Assembly: GCF_900447045.1 (NCBI RefSeq)
Contig: NZ_UAWH01000014.1
Location: forward strand, 1,300,501-1,364,500
Length of the DNA stretch: 64,000 nt
Reading direction: 5' to 3'
Origin: Clostridium paraputrificum
GTDB lineage: Bacteria; Bacillota; Clostridia; Clostridiales; Clostridiaceae
Shown here: positions 8,230 to 18,468 of the stretch, piece by piece
How the letters are laid out: each line of letters starts with the position of its first letter
Numbering within the stretch: position 1 is the stretch's first letter
Program-made: the position numbers and the translations under genes
The notes under the pieces: model-generated
The model's database searches: none
What the model was told of the DNA's origin: nothing
The model's input: the letters and a program-made list of their open reading frames with translations, nothing else

Positions 8230-8268
8230 ATTTTTAGTTAGTAATATAATAAGTCTAGGGGGGATGAA

Positions 8269-8778
8269 ATGAAGGATTATGATTCAATAAGGCCGGAAAT
8301 AAAAGTTGAATATAAGTTATGGGAAAAGGTTGTTATAGCTATAGGAGTACTAGGAATTTTATTTTCAATTATATACTTAGTTATCAATTGGGGAGGCTTA
8401 CCAAAAGAAATTCCAGTTCATTTTAATGGAGCAGGTGAAGTAGATAATTGGGGCAATAAAGGAACACTTATGATATTTCCTATATTATGTACCATAACTT
8501 ATGGACTAATGATGATATTTACTTTATTTCCTAATGGATATAATTATATCGTTAAGATAACAAGAGAAAATGCAGAAAATCAGTATAGAAATGCTAGGGA
8601 ATTAATAAATTATATGAATACAGAAATGGTATTATTTTTTGCATTTTTAGAGTGGAGTTGTATTCAAGTAGCATTAGGACAAGCTAAAGGACTAGCAGTA
8701 TGGTCTGCTATAGTATTTGTTGTAGTTTTAATTATAACTTTAGGATATAAAATATATAAAATGTATAAGTTAAAGTAA
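8269..8778 (+). CDS. DUF1648 domain membrane protein
   Basis: 169 residues with about four hydrophobic helices. The DUF1648 signature is at about residues 46-62: PKEIPVHFNGAGEVDNWGNK, located between the first and second helices. This domain occurs in SdpI-type immunity and other membrane proteins of Firmicutes, but the function of stand-alone members is unknown. The ATG at 8269 has AGGGGGG 5 bases upstream. No partner gene is obvious. Confidence 0.8.
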   Translation: MKDYDSIRPEIKVEYKLWEKVVIAIGVLGILFSIIYLVINWGGLPKEIPVHFNGAGEVDNWGNKGTLMIFPILCTITYGLMMIFTLFPNGYNYIVKITRENAENQYRNARELINYMNTEMVLFFAFLEWSCIQVALGQAKGLAVWSAIVFVVVLIITLGYKIYKMYKLK

Positions 8779-8781
8779 ACA

Positions 8782-8810
8782 TTGACAAAAAAAGTGGAAT
8801 AATATATTAT
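8782..8810 (+). promoter_or_regulatory. Promoter of the valS T-box transcript
   Basis: TTGACA at 8782-8787, a 17-base spacer and TATTAT at 8805-8810. It is placed just upstream of the T-box leader and only a few bases after the stop of the DUF1648 gene. Confidence 0.8.
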
Positions 8811-8816
8811 GAAATA

Positions 8817-9055
8817 AATTAATAATTTTAATGGCAGTGATAAAGAGGAGTAAAAACTGAAAGTATCAAAGAGAGAGGGGTAAGGTGTAAGCCCTTATAT
8901 GGAAGGTTTTGAAGGTAGCTTTTGAGCTTCTTTAGTGAAATTTAAGTAGCTAAAGACGGTTTTTCTAAATCGTTATTTAATTAAGAGCCCATGAAAGTGG
9001 GAATAAAGGTGGTACCGCGAGTCTTCGTCCTTTTTTGGATTGAAGGCTCTTTTTT
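8817..9055 (+). ncRNA. T-box leader (valine) upstream of valS
   Basis: A tRNA-sensing transcription attenuator. The T-box proper AAAGGTGGTACCGCGA lies at 9005-9020. The terminator stem GAGTCTTCGTCC (9019-9030) pairs with 9037-9049 and is followed by six T; the T-box bases overlap it, as expected for the alternative antiterminator. A stem I with an AGAGAG-type bulge region precedes. The likely specifier codon is GTA (8915-8917), in the context GAAG-GTA-GCT. The same context surrounds the Phe codon in the pheS leader of this window, which supports the choice. Uncharged tRNA-Val should turn valS on. Confidence 0.93.
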
Positions 9056-9100
9056 ATTTTATAAAATAAAGAAAGCAATTAACTTAAAGGAGGAATTAAT

Positions 9101-11743
9101 ATGTTAGAAAACAAAGAATTATCTACAACTTATAATCCTAAAGAGTTTGAAGATAGAATTTATAAGACTTGGGAAGAAAATAAGTATTTTACACCTGTAA
9201 TAGACAAGAGTAAAAAGCCTTATTCAATAGTAATGCCGCCACCAAATATAACTGGTAAGTTGCATTTAGGGCATGCACTTGATAATACACTTCAAGATAT
9301 GCTTATAAGATTTAAGAGAATGCAAGGTTACTGTACTTTATGGTTACCAGGTGAAGACCATGCCTCAATTGCAACAGAAGTTAAGGTTGCTAATGAACTT
9401 GCAAAGCAAGGTTTAGATAAGAAGGAAATGGGAAGAGAAGCTTTCCTTGAAGAAGTATGGAAGTGGACTGAAGAATATAGAGAAAAGATAAGACAACAAT
9501 TAAAGAAAATGGGTGTTTCTGCTGACTTTACAAGAGAAGCATTTACTATGGATGAACACCTAGATAAGGCTGTAAAACATGTTTTCGTTAAATTATATAA
9601 CGAAGGGTTAATCTATAGAGGAAACAGAATAACTAACTGGTGTCCTAAGTGTCAAACTGCATTGTCTGATGCAGAAATTGAATATGAAGAACAAGATGGA
9701 TTCTTCTGGCACATTAACTATCCACTAGCTGATGGATCAGGTTCACTTGAAATAGCTACAACTAGACCTGAAACATTACTAGGAGATACAGCTGTTGCAG
9801 TTAATCCTAATGATGAAAGATTTAAGGATTTAGTAGGTAAGATGTTAATCCTACCTTTAACAAATAGAGAAATTCCTATAATAGCAGATGATTATGTTGA
9901 TATGGAATTTGGTACTGGTGCAGTTAAAATAACTCCTGCTCATGACCCTAATGACTATCAAGTTGGTTTAAGACATGATCTTCCACAAATTAAGGTTATG
10001 GATGATAAGGGAATTATAAATGAACTAGGTGGAAAGTACCAAGGCATGGATAGATATGAAGCTAGAAAAGCTATGGTTAAGGACCTAGAAGAGCAAGGAT
10101 TACTTGTAAAAGTTAAACCTCACACTCATAATGTAGGAATTCATGATAGATGTGGAACTACAGTTGAACCAATGATATCAAATCAATGGTATGTAAAGAT
10201 GGAATCTTTAGCTAAGCCTGCTATAGATGTGGTTAGAGAAAAGAAGACTAAGTTTGTACCAGAAAGATTTGAAAAGACTTACTTCAACTGGATGGAAAAT
10301 ATTCAAGATTGGTGTATTTCAAGACAATTATGGTGGGGACACAGAATACCAGTATGGTACTGTGGAGACTGTGGAGAAATAAACGTTGCAGAAGTTGCTC
10401 CATGTAAGTGTTCTAAGTGTGGATCAGAAAACTTAACTCAAGAAAATGATGTTTTAGATACATGGTTCTCATCAGCACTTTGGCCTTTCTCAACTTTAGG
10501 ATGGCCAGAAAAGACAGAAGATCTAGAATACTTCTACCCAACAAGTACATTAGTTACTGGATATGATATCATATTCTTCTGGGTTGCTAGAATGATATTC
10601 TCAGGCCTTCACAACATGAAGGAAACTCCATTTGATACTGTACTAATTCACGGTATTATAAGAGATTCAGAAGGAAGAAAGATGAGTAAGTCACTAGGTA
10701 ACGGTGTTGACCCACTTGAAGTAATAGACACTTATGGTGCAGATGCTTTAAGATTCATGCTAGTTACTGGTAATGCTCCAGGAAATGACATAAGATACTA
10801 TCCAGAAAGAGTTGAATCTGCAAGAAACTTTGCTAATAAGATTTGGAATGCATCTAGATTTGTTATGATGAATCTTGATAAGGAAGTTATGAATAAGTAT
10901 GCAGATTGTAAGGAATATTCATTAGCTGACAAGTGGATATTATCTAAGATGAACACATTAGTTAAAGAAGTTACTGAAAACATGGATAAGTTTGAACTTG
11001 GTATTGCATTACAAAAGGTATATGACTTCATGTGGACAGAATTCTGCGACTGGTATATAGAACTTGTTAAGCCTGTATTCTACGGAGATGATGAAAAGGC
11101 TAAGGGAGTAAATTATAACGTATTAAATACTGTTCTTGTTACAGGATTAAAATTATTACACCCAGTAATGCCATTTATCACAGAAGAAATTTATACTCAT
11201 TTAACAGATGAAGAAACTATAACAACTTCAGTATGGCCAGAATATTCAGAAGAGCTAAGTAATGCTGATGCTGAAACTGAAATGGGATATGTAATAGAAG
11301 GTGTTAAGGCTTTAAGAAATGTAAGAGCTGAAATGAATGTTCCACCTTCAAGAAAAGCAAAGGTTATTTGCTATATTGGAGAAGAAGCTAAAAATGCATT
11401 TATGGCAGGAACAGCTTATATTGAAAAGCTTGCATCAGCTTCAGAAGTTGAATTTATAGCTGATAAGTCAGAAGTTCCAGCAAATGCTGTATCTGTTGTT
11501 GTTAAGGGTGGAGAATTATTTATGCCACTTCTTGATTTAGTAGATAAAGAAAAGGAACTTGAAAGATTAAATAAAGAAGTTAAGAAGCTTGAAGGTGAAA
11601 TTGAAAGAATTGACAAGAAGCTTAATAACCAAGGGTTTGTAGCTAAGGCTCCACAAGCAGTTGTAGATGGAGAAAAAGCTAAAAGAGAAAAGTATGTTGA
11701 AATGTTAGAAGCTGTAAAAGGAAGAATAGATGCTTTAAATTAA
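9101..11743 (+). CDS. valS: Valine--tRNA ligase
   Basis: Class I aminoacyl-tRNA synthetase, 880 residues, the normal length. The HIGH-type motif [14 protein letters not shown] is near residue 50 and KMSKS is near 527 ([13 protein letters not shown]). The editing (CP1) domain lies between them, with [17 protein letters not shown] and [17 protein letters not shown] pair of Cys clusters (CGDCGE and CKCSKCG at about 425-445) could bind zinc. The C-terminal coiled-coil tRNA-binding arm ends the protein ([20 protein letters not shown]). ATG start with AAAGGAGG. It is controlled by the T-box leader. Confidence 0.98.
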   Translation: MLENKELSTTYNPKEFEDRIYKTWEENKYFTPVIDKSKKPYSIVMPPPNITGKLHLGHALDNTLQDMLIRFKRMQGYCTLWLPGEDHASIATEVKVANELAKQGLDKKEMGREAFLEEVWKWTEEYREKIRQQLKKMGVSADFTREAFTMDEHLDKAVKHVFVKLYNEGLIYRGNRITNWCPKCQTALSDAEIEYEEQDGFFWHINYPLADGSGSLEIATTRPETLLGDTAVAVNPNDERFKDLVGKMLILPLTNREIPIIADDYVDMEFGTGAVKITPAHDPNDYQVGLRHDLPQIKVMDDKGIINELGGKYQGMDRYEARKAMVKDLEEQGLLVKVKPHTHNVGIHDRCGTTVEPMISNQWYVKMESLAKPAIDVVREKKTKFVPERFEKTYFNWMENIQDWCISRQLWWGHRIPVWYCGDCGEINVAEVAPCKCSKCGSENLTQENDVLDTWFSSALWPFSTLGWPEKTEDLEYFYPTSTLVTGYDIIFFWVARMIFSGLHNMKETPFDTVLIHGIIRDSEGRKMSKSLGNGVDPLEVIDTYGADALRFMLVTGNAPGNDIRYYPERVESARNFANKIWNASRFVMMNLDKEVMNKYADCKEYSLADKWILSKMNTLVKEVTENMDKFELGIALQKVYDFMWTEFCDWYIELVKPVFYGDDEKAKGVNYNVLNTVLVTGLKLLHPVMPFITEEIYTHLTDEETITTSVWPEYSEELSNADAETEMGYVIEGVKALRNVRAEMNVPPSRKAKVICYIGEEAKNAFMAGTAYIEKLASASEVEFIADKSEVPANAVSVVVKGGELFMPLLDLVDKEKELERLNKEVKKLEGEIERIDKKLNNQGFVAKAPQAVVDGEKAKREKYVEMLEAVKGRIDALN

Positions 11744-11759
11744 AAAATATGTTTTATTT

Positions 11760-11794
11760 AGGTGCTATAAGATTATATCTTATAGCACCTTTTT
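11760..11794 (+). terminator. Terminator of valS
   Basis: AGGTGCTATAAGAT (from 11760) pairs with the complementary arm ending at 11789, followed by five T. Confidence 0.9.
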
Positions 11795-11847
11795 AAGCTA
11801 AAAAATACATATCTTACCTTTAATAAGAAAAATTCACAAAATATTAA

Positions 11848-11876
11848 TTGAATAAATATTCTGAATATTCTACAAT
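11848..11876 (+). promoter_or_regulatory. chiAB promoter with palindromic operator candidate in the spacer
   Basis: TTGAAT at 11848-11853, a 17-base spacer and TACAAT at 11871-11876. The spacer contains a perfect 7-1-7 inverted repeat, AATATTC-T-GAATATT (11855-11869). A repressor bound there would block RNA polymerase. The start codon of chiA lies about 40 bases downstream of the expected transcription start. Regulation by chitin breakdown products is an inference. Confidence 0.6.
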
Positions 11877-11922
11877 AAAAGTAGAACGTTAAGTTCAAAA
11901 AAACTATTAAAGGAGGAGAAAG

Positions 11923-14379
11923 ATGAAAACTAGAAGGTTTAAACAGTTTTTGTCGACACTTTTAGTAGTTGCGCTAACGTCAGCAGGAATTACAGTTAGT
12001 ACTAGTGCAACGGAAGCAAAAGATAATGGACAGCTTAACGTTACAAATGAAAAAAACTCAGATGAACTTAAGAGAAAAATAGTAGGATACTTTCCAGAAT
12101 GGGCTTATTCAAGTGAAGCTCAAGGATACTTTAATGCAACAGACCTACAGTGGGATTCTCTAACTCATATCCAATATTCCTTTGCAATGGTTGACCCATC
12201 AACTAATAAAATTACATTAGGGGATAAGCATGCTGCAATTGAAGAGGATTTTACAGGATATGACCTAAGTTATAAGGGAAAGAAAGTAGAATTAGATACT
12301 TCTCTACCTTATAAAGGACATTTTAATGTTTTACAAACTATGAAGAAGAGTTACCCAGATGTAGATCTATTAATTTCTGTTGGTGGTTGGGCAGGATCAA
12401 GAGGTTTTTATACTATGCTAGATACAGATGCAGGAATAAACACCTTTGCTGATTCATGTGTTGAATTCATAAGACAATATGGATTTGATGGAGTAGATAT
12501 TGATTTTGAATATCCTTCAGCTACAAGCCAATCAGGAAATCCAGATGATTTTGATCTTTCAGAACCAAGAAGATCAAAGCTTAACGAAAGATATAATATC
12601 TTAATAAAAACTTTAAGACAAAAGATAGATGAAGCAGCTAAAGCAGATGGAAAAGATTATTTGTTAACTGCTGCTGTTACTGCATCTCCTTGGGTATTAG
12701 GTGGTGTAAGTGATAATTCTTATGCAAAATACCTAGATTTCTTAAGTGTAATGTCTTATGACTATCATGGTGGTTGGAATGAGTATGTTGAGCACTTAGC
12801 TGGTATATATCCAAATGCAGAGGATAGAGAAACAGTAGCTCAAATAATGCCAACCTTATGTATGGATTGGGCATACAGATATTACAGAGGCGTTTTACCT
12901 TCTGAAAAAATCTTAATGGGTATTCCATACTACACAAGAGGATGGGAAAATGTTCAAGGTGGTACTAATGGCCTTCATGGAACAAGTAAAACTCCAGCAT
13001 CAGGAAAATACAATATATGGGGAGATGACCTTGATGGTGATGGTAATTTAGAACCAGCAGGAGCAAATCCATTATGGCACGTATTAAACCTTATGGAAAA
13101 TGATCCTAATTTAAAAGTATATTGGGATGATACTTCTAAGGTGCCATATGTTTGGCAAAATAATGAAAAGGTATTCTTATCCTTTGAAAACGAAAAATCT
13201 ATAGATGCAAGATTAGATTATATTAAAGACAAAAATCTTGGTGGAGCATTAATTTGGGTAATGAATGGTGACTATGGCTTAAATCCAAATTATGTAGAAG
13301 GCTCAACAGATGTTAATGAAGGAAAGTATACATTTGGTGATATCTTAACAAAGAGATTAAGTGAAGGATTAACAAAGATGGGTGACTGTGCAAAATCACC
13401 TGAAGATTCTAATTCATCTCTAGAACCTATTAATGTAGATGTTAATCTTACAGGTAATTATGATCATCCAAACTACACTTATTCTTTAAATATAACTAAT
13501 CATACCGGTGAAGAAATTAAGGGAGGATGGACTGTATCCTTTGATTTGCCAAAGTCTGCTTTATATAAGTCTTCATGGGGAGGTACTTATACTGTAGAAG
13601 ATAATGGTGACTTTGCTAGAGTAACATTAACCTCAGGAGCATGGCAAAATATTTCTTCAGGGGCAACAGTTACAATACAAGGTATGATTGGATTATGTTT
13701 CTCAGGAGTAAGAAATATCACATTTAATGGAATGAATCCAATAGGTAATAATGAAGCACCAGTTATTTCAGGTGCTGAGGATATTACTATTAACTTAGGG
13801 GATACTTTTAATCCTTTAAATGGAGTTAAAGCATTAGATAGTGAAGATGGTGATTTAACAAGTAAAATTTCTATTAATGGTAAAGTAGATAATACTAAGG
13901 CAGGAGAGTATACTTTAACATACTCAGTTTCAGATAGCAAAGGTGCAGTAACTACAGTTACAAGAGTTGTTACTGTTTTTGATAAGAATGCACCTATAGT
14001 AAACACAAATCCAGAAATTACTGGAGTTAAGGATCAAACTATAAAAGTTGGAGGAACCTTTAATCCATTAAGTGGAATAAAGGCAACAGATAAGGAAGAT
14101 GGAGACTTAACTAGTGCTATTAAAGTAGTAGGTACTGTAGATACTTCAAAAGCAGGAGTATATAAATTAACCTACACTGTTGTGGATAAAGATGGTGGTA
14201 AAGCGGAAGCTTCCTGCAATATAACTGTTGAAGAACAAAAATATCCAACTTACGACTCTAATACAATTTATAACGGTGGAGACATAGTTATTTATAATGG
14301 AGAAACTTATAAATGTAAGTGGTGGACTCAAGGACAAGCACCAGGTGCTCAATGGGGACCATGGGAAAAAATATCATAA
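11923..14379 (+). CDS. chiA: Secreted GH18 chitinase, ChiA type
   Basis: An 818-residue modular exo-enzyme that cuts chitin beta-1,4 links. A signal peptide (about 1-32, ending in TSAT/A) leads to a family 18 barrel (about 50-460). The barrel has SVGGW (152-156) and the catalytic DGVDIDFEYP (E196 the acid/base), then MSYDYHGGW and a WVMNGDYG end motif. Next come a beta-sandwich resembling CBM2 (about 495-605), two Ig/cadherin-like repeats with DSEDGDLTS or DKEDGDLTS (about 610-770), and a C-terminal CBM5/12 chitin-binding module with YNGETYKCKWWTQGQ (about 772-818). AAAGGAGGAG precedes the ATG. It is in an operon with chiB 17 bases downstream. It resembles C. paraputrificum ChiA from memory. 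Confidence 0.93.
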   Translation: MKTRRFKQFLSTLLVVALTSAGITVSTSATEAKDNGQLNVTNEKNSDELKRKIVGYFPEWAYSSEAQGYFNATDLQWDSLTHIQYSFAMVDPSTNKITLGDKHAAIEEDFTGYDLSYKGKKVELDTSLPYKGHFNVLQTMKKSYPDVDLLISVGGWAGSRGFYTMLDTDAGINTFADSCVEFIRQYGFDGVDIDFEYPSATSQSGNPDDFDLSEPRRSKLNERYNILIKTLRQKIDEAAKADGKDYLLTAAVTASPWVLGGVSDNSYAKYLDFLSVMSYDYHGGWNEYVEHLAGIYPNAEDRETVAQIMPTLCMDWAYRYYRGVLPSEKILMGIPYYTRGWENVQGGTNGLHGTSKTPASGKYNIWGDDLDGDGNLEPAGANPLWHVLNLMENDPNLKVYWDDTSKVPYVWQNNEKVFLSFENEKSIDARLDYIKDKNLGGALIWVMNGDYGLNPNYVEGSTDVNEGKYTFGDILTKRLSEGLTKMGDCAKSPEDSNSSLEPINVDVNLTGNYDHPNYTYSLNITNHTGEEIKGGWTVSFDLPKSALYKSSWGGTYTVEDNGDFARVTLTSGAWQNISSGATVTIQGMIGLCFSGVRNITFNGMNPIGNNEAPVISGAEDITINLGDTFNPLNGVKALDSEDGDLTSKISINGKVDNTKAGEYTLTYSVSDSKGAVTTVTRVVTVFDKNAPIVNTNPEITGVKDQTIKVGGTFNPLSGIKATDKEDGDLTSAIKVVGTVDTSKAGVYKLTYTVVDKDGGKAEASCNITVEEQKYPTYDSNTIYNGGDIVIYNGETYKCKWWTQGQAPGAQWGPWEKIS

Positions 14380-14396
14380 TATAGGAGGATGATAAT

Positions 14397-16892
14397 ATGG
14401 CAAAGAGAAAGTTAAAAAAGAACTTAAAAACTTTTGTTGCATTTAGTGCTATTACTGCTTTATTGTTAACTAATGGTATTCCAATTAGTGCTTTAACTCA
14501 GTCTTCCAATACAACTGAGATTACTTCACAAGCTACTACAGGGTTACGTAATGTAATGTATTATGGTGACTGGTCTATTTGGGGAGGACAAGGTAATTTC
14601 TATCCAAAGGATATACCAGCAGATAAATTAACACATTTAAATTTTGCTTTTATGGATTTTAATGCTTCAGGTGAGTTGATTTATTGTGATAAAGATGCAG
14701 CTACAGGACATCCATTAGGAAACGCAGGTGTAACTTATGGTGATGTTAATGGTGGTATCTTAAATGCATTCCAAGTGTTAAAAGCAGAAAATCCTAACTT
14801 AAAGATAGGTGTATCTTTAGGTGGATGGTCTAAGTCTGGAGACTTCTCAACAATAGCTGCAAATGCTTCAACAAGAGCTAAGTTTGTAGAAAACGTTATG
14901 AAGTTTATTAAATATACAAATATGGATTTTGTTGATTTAGACTGGGAGTATCCTGGTGACTATAGAGAGCCTGATAAGACTGATAATACAAACGATGAAG
15001 GAACACCAAATGCAAGTCCACAAGACAAGGATAATTACATCTTGTTATTACAAGATTTAAAGAATGCCTTAAATAAACAAGGTAAAGAGCTTGGAAAAAC
15101 TTATGAATTATCTGTAGCATTACCAGCAGGAGTATCTAAAATAGAGGCTGGTATAGATGTTGATAAGTTATTTGATATAGTAGATTTTGCTAATATAATG
15201 ACTTATGATATGGCAGGAGCTTGGAGTACAACAAGCGGTCATCAAACTGCATTATATACAAATCCTAATGCTCCAGAAGAATATAAAGGGCTTTCAGTAG
15301 ATGAAAGTATTAAGTATTATATATCTCAAGGTGCAGAAAGAGAAAAAATAGTTGTTGGTGCAGCATACTATACACGTGGCTGGGAAAAAGTTTCAGATAA
15401 AGGTGTTGACCCAAAAAATCCTGGATTATTTGGAGAAGCTGCAGTAGTTAATAAGAATGCAGACCTTACACCAACACCAGGAGCACTTAATGAAGCTCCA
15501 ATGAAGAATGGTGAAGGCGGAAGAGCTGGTGGAGTATGGGGATACAATGCCCTATATAAGTTAAAGGCTAAGTACACTGGATTAAAAGAGTACTGGGATG
15601 ATAGCGCTAAGGCTCCATATTTATACAACCCAGAAACAGGTGCATTCTTTACTTACGATAATGTAAGGTCAATTCAAGAAAAGGCTAAGTATGTTAAAGA
15701 AAATAATCTTGGTGGTATGATTGCTTGGATGGCATCACAAGATGCAACTACAACTTCTACTAAGAGAGATGAATTAACAAATGCTACTAAAGAAGCATTA
15801 TTTGGTTCAGGTGAATTACCTAAGTACGATGTAAAATATACAAATCCTAATTTAACTTGTACAGTAACTCCAGTAACTCAAGCATGGGGAACTGGTGGAG
15901 TACTAAATGTATCAATAAAAAATAATGAAAAATTAAGTGAGTCTGGTGAAGTGTTATCAACAGTTGAAACCGCAGCTAAAACTGTTAAAAATATGAAGGT
16001 TTATATTAAGACTAATGGTGTAGCAATTACAGGTTCACAATATCCAGCAGGTCCAGTTTCAAAGGTAGGAGATTACTACGTTATAGACTTTGGCGGCATG
16101 TCAGATGGTAAGTTAATGAAACCAGGAACAGAATTTACTTTTGATTTAAATCTTGATAAAGCTATTGAAGATACTAGCAGTATTATAAGTGTTGAAGTAT
16201 CACAAAGAATGTATCAAACATCTCCTGAAATTATGAAACAAACAATTTGGGGTGATACAAACTCAGCACCAGTTATATCTGGAGCTAATAATATTACTAT
16301 AAACTTAGGTGATAAGTTTAATGCTTTAAGTGGTGTTACAGCTACTGATAAGGAAGATGGAGATTTAACTAGTGCCATTAAAGTAGCAGGAACTGTAGAT
16401 ACTTTAAAGGCAGGAGAATATACTTTAACTTATTCTGTTAAAGACAGTAGTGGTAAAGAAACAACAGTTACAAGAGTTGTGACTGTTTTTGATAAGGATG
16501 CTCCTGTAGTAAATACAAATCCTGAGATTACTGGAGTTAAAGATCAAACTGTAAAGCTTGGTTCAACTTTCAATCCATTAAGTGGGGTAAAGGCAACAGA
16601 CAAGGAAGATGGAGATTTAACTAATGCTATTAAAGTGGCAGGAACTGTAGATACTTCTAAAACAGGAGTATATAAATTAACTTACACTGTTGTAGACAAA
16701 GATGGTGGTAAGGCAGAAGTTTCATGTAATATAACCGTTGAAGATCAAAAATATCCAACCTATGATTCTAAGACAGTATATAATGGTGGAGATATAGTTG
16801 TTTATAACGGAGAAACTTATAGATGTAAATGGTGGACACAAGGTGAAATACCAGGATCATCAGAATGGGGAGCATGGGAAAAAATTAGTTAG
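14397..16892 (+). CDS. chiB: Secreted GH18 chitinase, ChiB type
   Basis: An 831-residue modular chitinase with a signal peptide (about 1-33, ISALTQ). Its GH18 barrel (about 50-470) is of a different subfamily from ChiA: VSLGGWSKSG at 139-148, MDFVDLDWEYPGD with catalytic E184, MTYDMAGAW, and MIAWMASQD near the end. A domain of about 140 residues (chitinase-C or CBM-like) follows. Two Ig/cadherin-like repeats and a CBM5/12 module come next, almost the same as those of ChiA. Length and order fit the 831-residue ChiB of C. paraputrificum as I recall it. AGGAGG precedes the ATG. Co-transcribed with chiA; the two catalytic types probably act together on chitin. Confidence 0.94.
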   Translation: MAKRKLKKNLKTFVAFSAITALLLTNGIPISALTQSSNTTEITSQATTGLRNVMYYGDWSIWGGQGNFYPKDIPADKLTHLNFAFMDFNASGELIYCDKDAATGHPLGNAGVTYGDVNGGILNAFQVLKAENPNLKIGVSLGGWSKSGDFSTIAANASTRAKFVENVMKFIKYTNMDFVDLDWEYPGDYREPDKTDNTNDEGTPNASPQDKDNYILLLQDLKNALNKQGKELGKTYELSVALPAGVSKIEAGIDVDKLFDIVDFANIMTYDMAGAWSTTSGHQTALYTNPNAPEEYKGLSVDESIKYYISQGAEREKIVVGAAYYTRGWEKVSDKGVDPKNPGLFGEAAVVNKNADLTPTPGALNEAPMKNGEGGRAGGVWGYNALYKLKAKYTGLKEYWDDSAKAPYLYNPETGAFFTYDNVRSIQEKAKYVKENNLGGMIAWMASQDATTTSTKRDELTNATKEALFGSGELPKYDVKYTNPNLTCTVTPVTQAWGTGGVLNVSIKNNEKLSESGEVLSTVETAAKTVKNMKVYIKTNGVAITGSQYPAGPVSKVGDYYVIDFGGMSDGKLMKPGTEFTFDLNLDKAIEDTSSIISVEVSQRMYQTSPEIMKQTIWGDTNSAPVISGANNITINLGDKFNALSGVTATDKEDGDLTSAIKVAGTVDTLKAGEYTLTYSVKDSSGKETTVTRVVTVFDKDAPVVNTNPEITGVKDQTVKLGSTFNPLSGVKATDKEDGDLTNAIKVAGTVDTSKTGVYKLTYTVVDKDGGKAEVSCNITVEDQKYPTYDSKTVYNGGDIVVYNGETYRCKWWTQGEIPGSSEWGAWEKIS

Positions 16893-16902
16893 TATTTTAT
16901 TA

Positions 16903-16932
16903 GGGGTAAATCAAATTGATTTACCCCTTTTT
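16903..16932 (+). terminator. Terminator of chiAB
   Basis: GGGGTAAATCAA at 16903-16914 pairs with TTGATTTACCCC at 16916-16927, followed by five T. Confidence 0.9.
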
Positions 16933-16980
16933 GTATAAAAAACTCTTAAGTGTTTATTAATAATATTTAGGAATAAGTAT

Positions 16981-17009
16981 TTGACATGAAATAAGTTATC
17001 TACTATAAT
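16981..17009 (+). promoter_or_regulatory. Consensus sigma-A promoter of the symporter gene
   Basis: Perfect TTGACA (16981-16986), a 17-base spacer and perfect TATAAT (17004-17009). This should be one of the strongest promoters in the window. No S-box or T-box fits in the 65-base leader. Confidence 0.9.
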
Positions 17010-17073
17010 CTATTCATAGTAAAATAGTATGAATTAAATTATTAGTTACAAAAGATAAGTGGAGGAAGTTTAA

Positions 17074-18345
17074 ATGACGTTTAATATTGAATTAGTAGCA
17101 GCTATTGTATTTGCTATATTAGCCTTAGGTTTACTTTGGTACCTTAATAAAAGAAAAGTTTCATTTTCAGTAAGAACTTTAATTGGGTTAGGATTAGGGC
17201 TTATTTTTGGATTAACTTTAAAGGAGAATTCACTAATTGTAGAACCTATAGGAAAGATATATATTTCATTAATTAGAATGGTTGTAATTCCTTTAGTTAT
17301 GGTATCTATAATTAATAGTATATCTAATTTTGAGGATAGCAGTAAACTAAAATCTTTAGGAATTAGAGCTATGGGGATGCTTTTAGGAACAACAGCTATA
17401 GCTGGAATTGTTGGTATTATATTTGGAAACATTTTTTCTGTTGGTAAAGGTATAGTATTTGAAGGAGCAGAAAATTTTGTTCCTAAGGAAATTCCAAGCT
17501 TTATGGATGTATTTAATGATATGCTTCCAACAAACCCTATAAAATCAATGGCTGAAGGACAAATTATACCAGTTATAATTTTTGCATTATTTATAGCTTT
17601 TGCAATTATTATGGAAGAGAAAAAGAATAAGGAAAAGGTAGCACCTTTTAAGGCTTTCATAAATTCATTTAGTACAATATTAATGAGAATAACTAGAATT
17701 GTACTAAGATTAACACCATTTGGAGTATTTGGTCTTATGACAGCTGTAGGAGCAAAAAATGGTGTAAGTACATTAATGCCACTTTTAACTTTTGTAGTAG
17801 CAATTTATTTAGCCCTAGCGTTTCAAATTCTTATAATACATAGCTTGTTTATATTAATTTTTAAAAGAAGAAGTCCTATTAAATTCTTTAAAGGAATATG
17901 GCCAGCACAAGTTGTTGCATTTACAACTCAAAGTAGTTTTGGAACACTTCCAGTAACTATAGAATCCTTAGAAAATAATATTGGAGTATCAAGTAGTACA
18001 GCAAGTTTTGTTGCTTCCTTAGGTTCCACGGTTGGTATGAATGGATGTGGAGGAGTATTCCCAGCTATAGTAGCTATATTTGTTGCAAATGTATTTGGAA
18101 TTGAACTTACATTAACTCATTATATTTTAATGATTTTAACTATAGTTGTTGGTTCCGTAGGAATTGCAGGAGTTCCAGGTGCAGCTACAATGTCTACAAC
18201 ACTTATTTTAACAACATTAGGACTTCCAATAGAAGGTATGGCTATTATTTTAGGCGTAGATGCAATAATAGATATGGCAAGAACTCTTACGAATGTAACA
18301 GGAGCTGGACTTGCAGCTTACATAGTGGATAAAGAATGTAAATAG
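17074..18345 (+). CDS. Dicarboxylate/amino acid:cation symporter, L-cystine (TcyP)-like
   Basis: A 423-residue secondary transporter of the SDF/DAACS family in the cytoplasmic membrane. Eight or more hydrophobic helices are present. Family motifs are visible in order: SFGTLPVTI (HP1 serine-rich region), GMNGCGGVFPAIVAIF (TM7 region) and VGIAGVPGAATMSTT (HP2). The NGCxG-FPA variant resembles, from memory, L-cystine transporters of the TcyP/YdjN type more than glutamate carriers, but substrate assignment is inference. TcyP is about 460 residues, slightly longer. ATG start with GGAGG. Monocistronic. Confidence 0.85.
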   Translation: MTFNIELVAAIVFAILALGLLWYLNKRKVSFSVRTLIGLGLGLIFGLTLKENSLIVEPIGKIYISLIRMVVIPLVMVSIINSISNFEDSSKLKSLGIRAMGMLLGTTAIAGIVGIIFGNIFSVGKGIVFEGAENFVPKEIPSFMDVFNDMLPTNPIKSMAEGQIIPVIIFALFIAFAIIMEEKKNKEKVAPFKAFINSFSTILMRITRIVLRLTPFGVFGLMTAVGAKNGVSTLMPLLTFVVAIYLALAFQILIIHSLFILIFKRRSPIKFFKGIWPAQVVAFTTQSSFGTLPVTIESLENNIGVSSSTASFVASLGSTVGMNGCGGVFPAIVAIFVANVFGIELTLTHYILMILTIVVGSVGIAGVPGAATMSTTLILTTLGLPIEGMAIILGVDAIIDMARTLTNVTGAGLAAYIVDKECK

Positions 18346-18354
18346 ATTAAATTT

Positions 18355-18399
18355 AAGAACTATAACCAAGGTTTATAAATTGGTTGTAGTTCTTTTTTT
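18355..18399 (+). terminator. Terminator of the symporter gene
   Basis: AAGAACTATAACCAA at 18355-18369 pairs with TTGGTTGTAGTTCTT at 18380-18394 (one G-T pair), followed by a T run. Confidence 0.9.
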
Positions 18400-18414
18400 A
18401 GTGAAGCTACAAGT

Positions 18415-18443
18415 TTGATGAAATAAACAGAGTATAGTAAAAT
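18415..18443 (+). promoter_or_regulatory. Promoter of natAB
   Basis: TTGATG at 18415-18420, 17 bases, TAAAAT at 18438-18443, about 25 bases before the natA ribosome site. Confidence 0.6.
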
Positions 18444-18468
18444 ATTACTAGTAAAAGGAGGGAAGATT

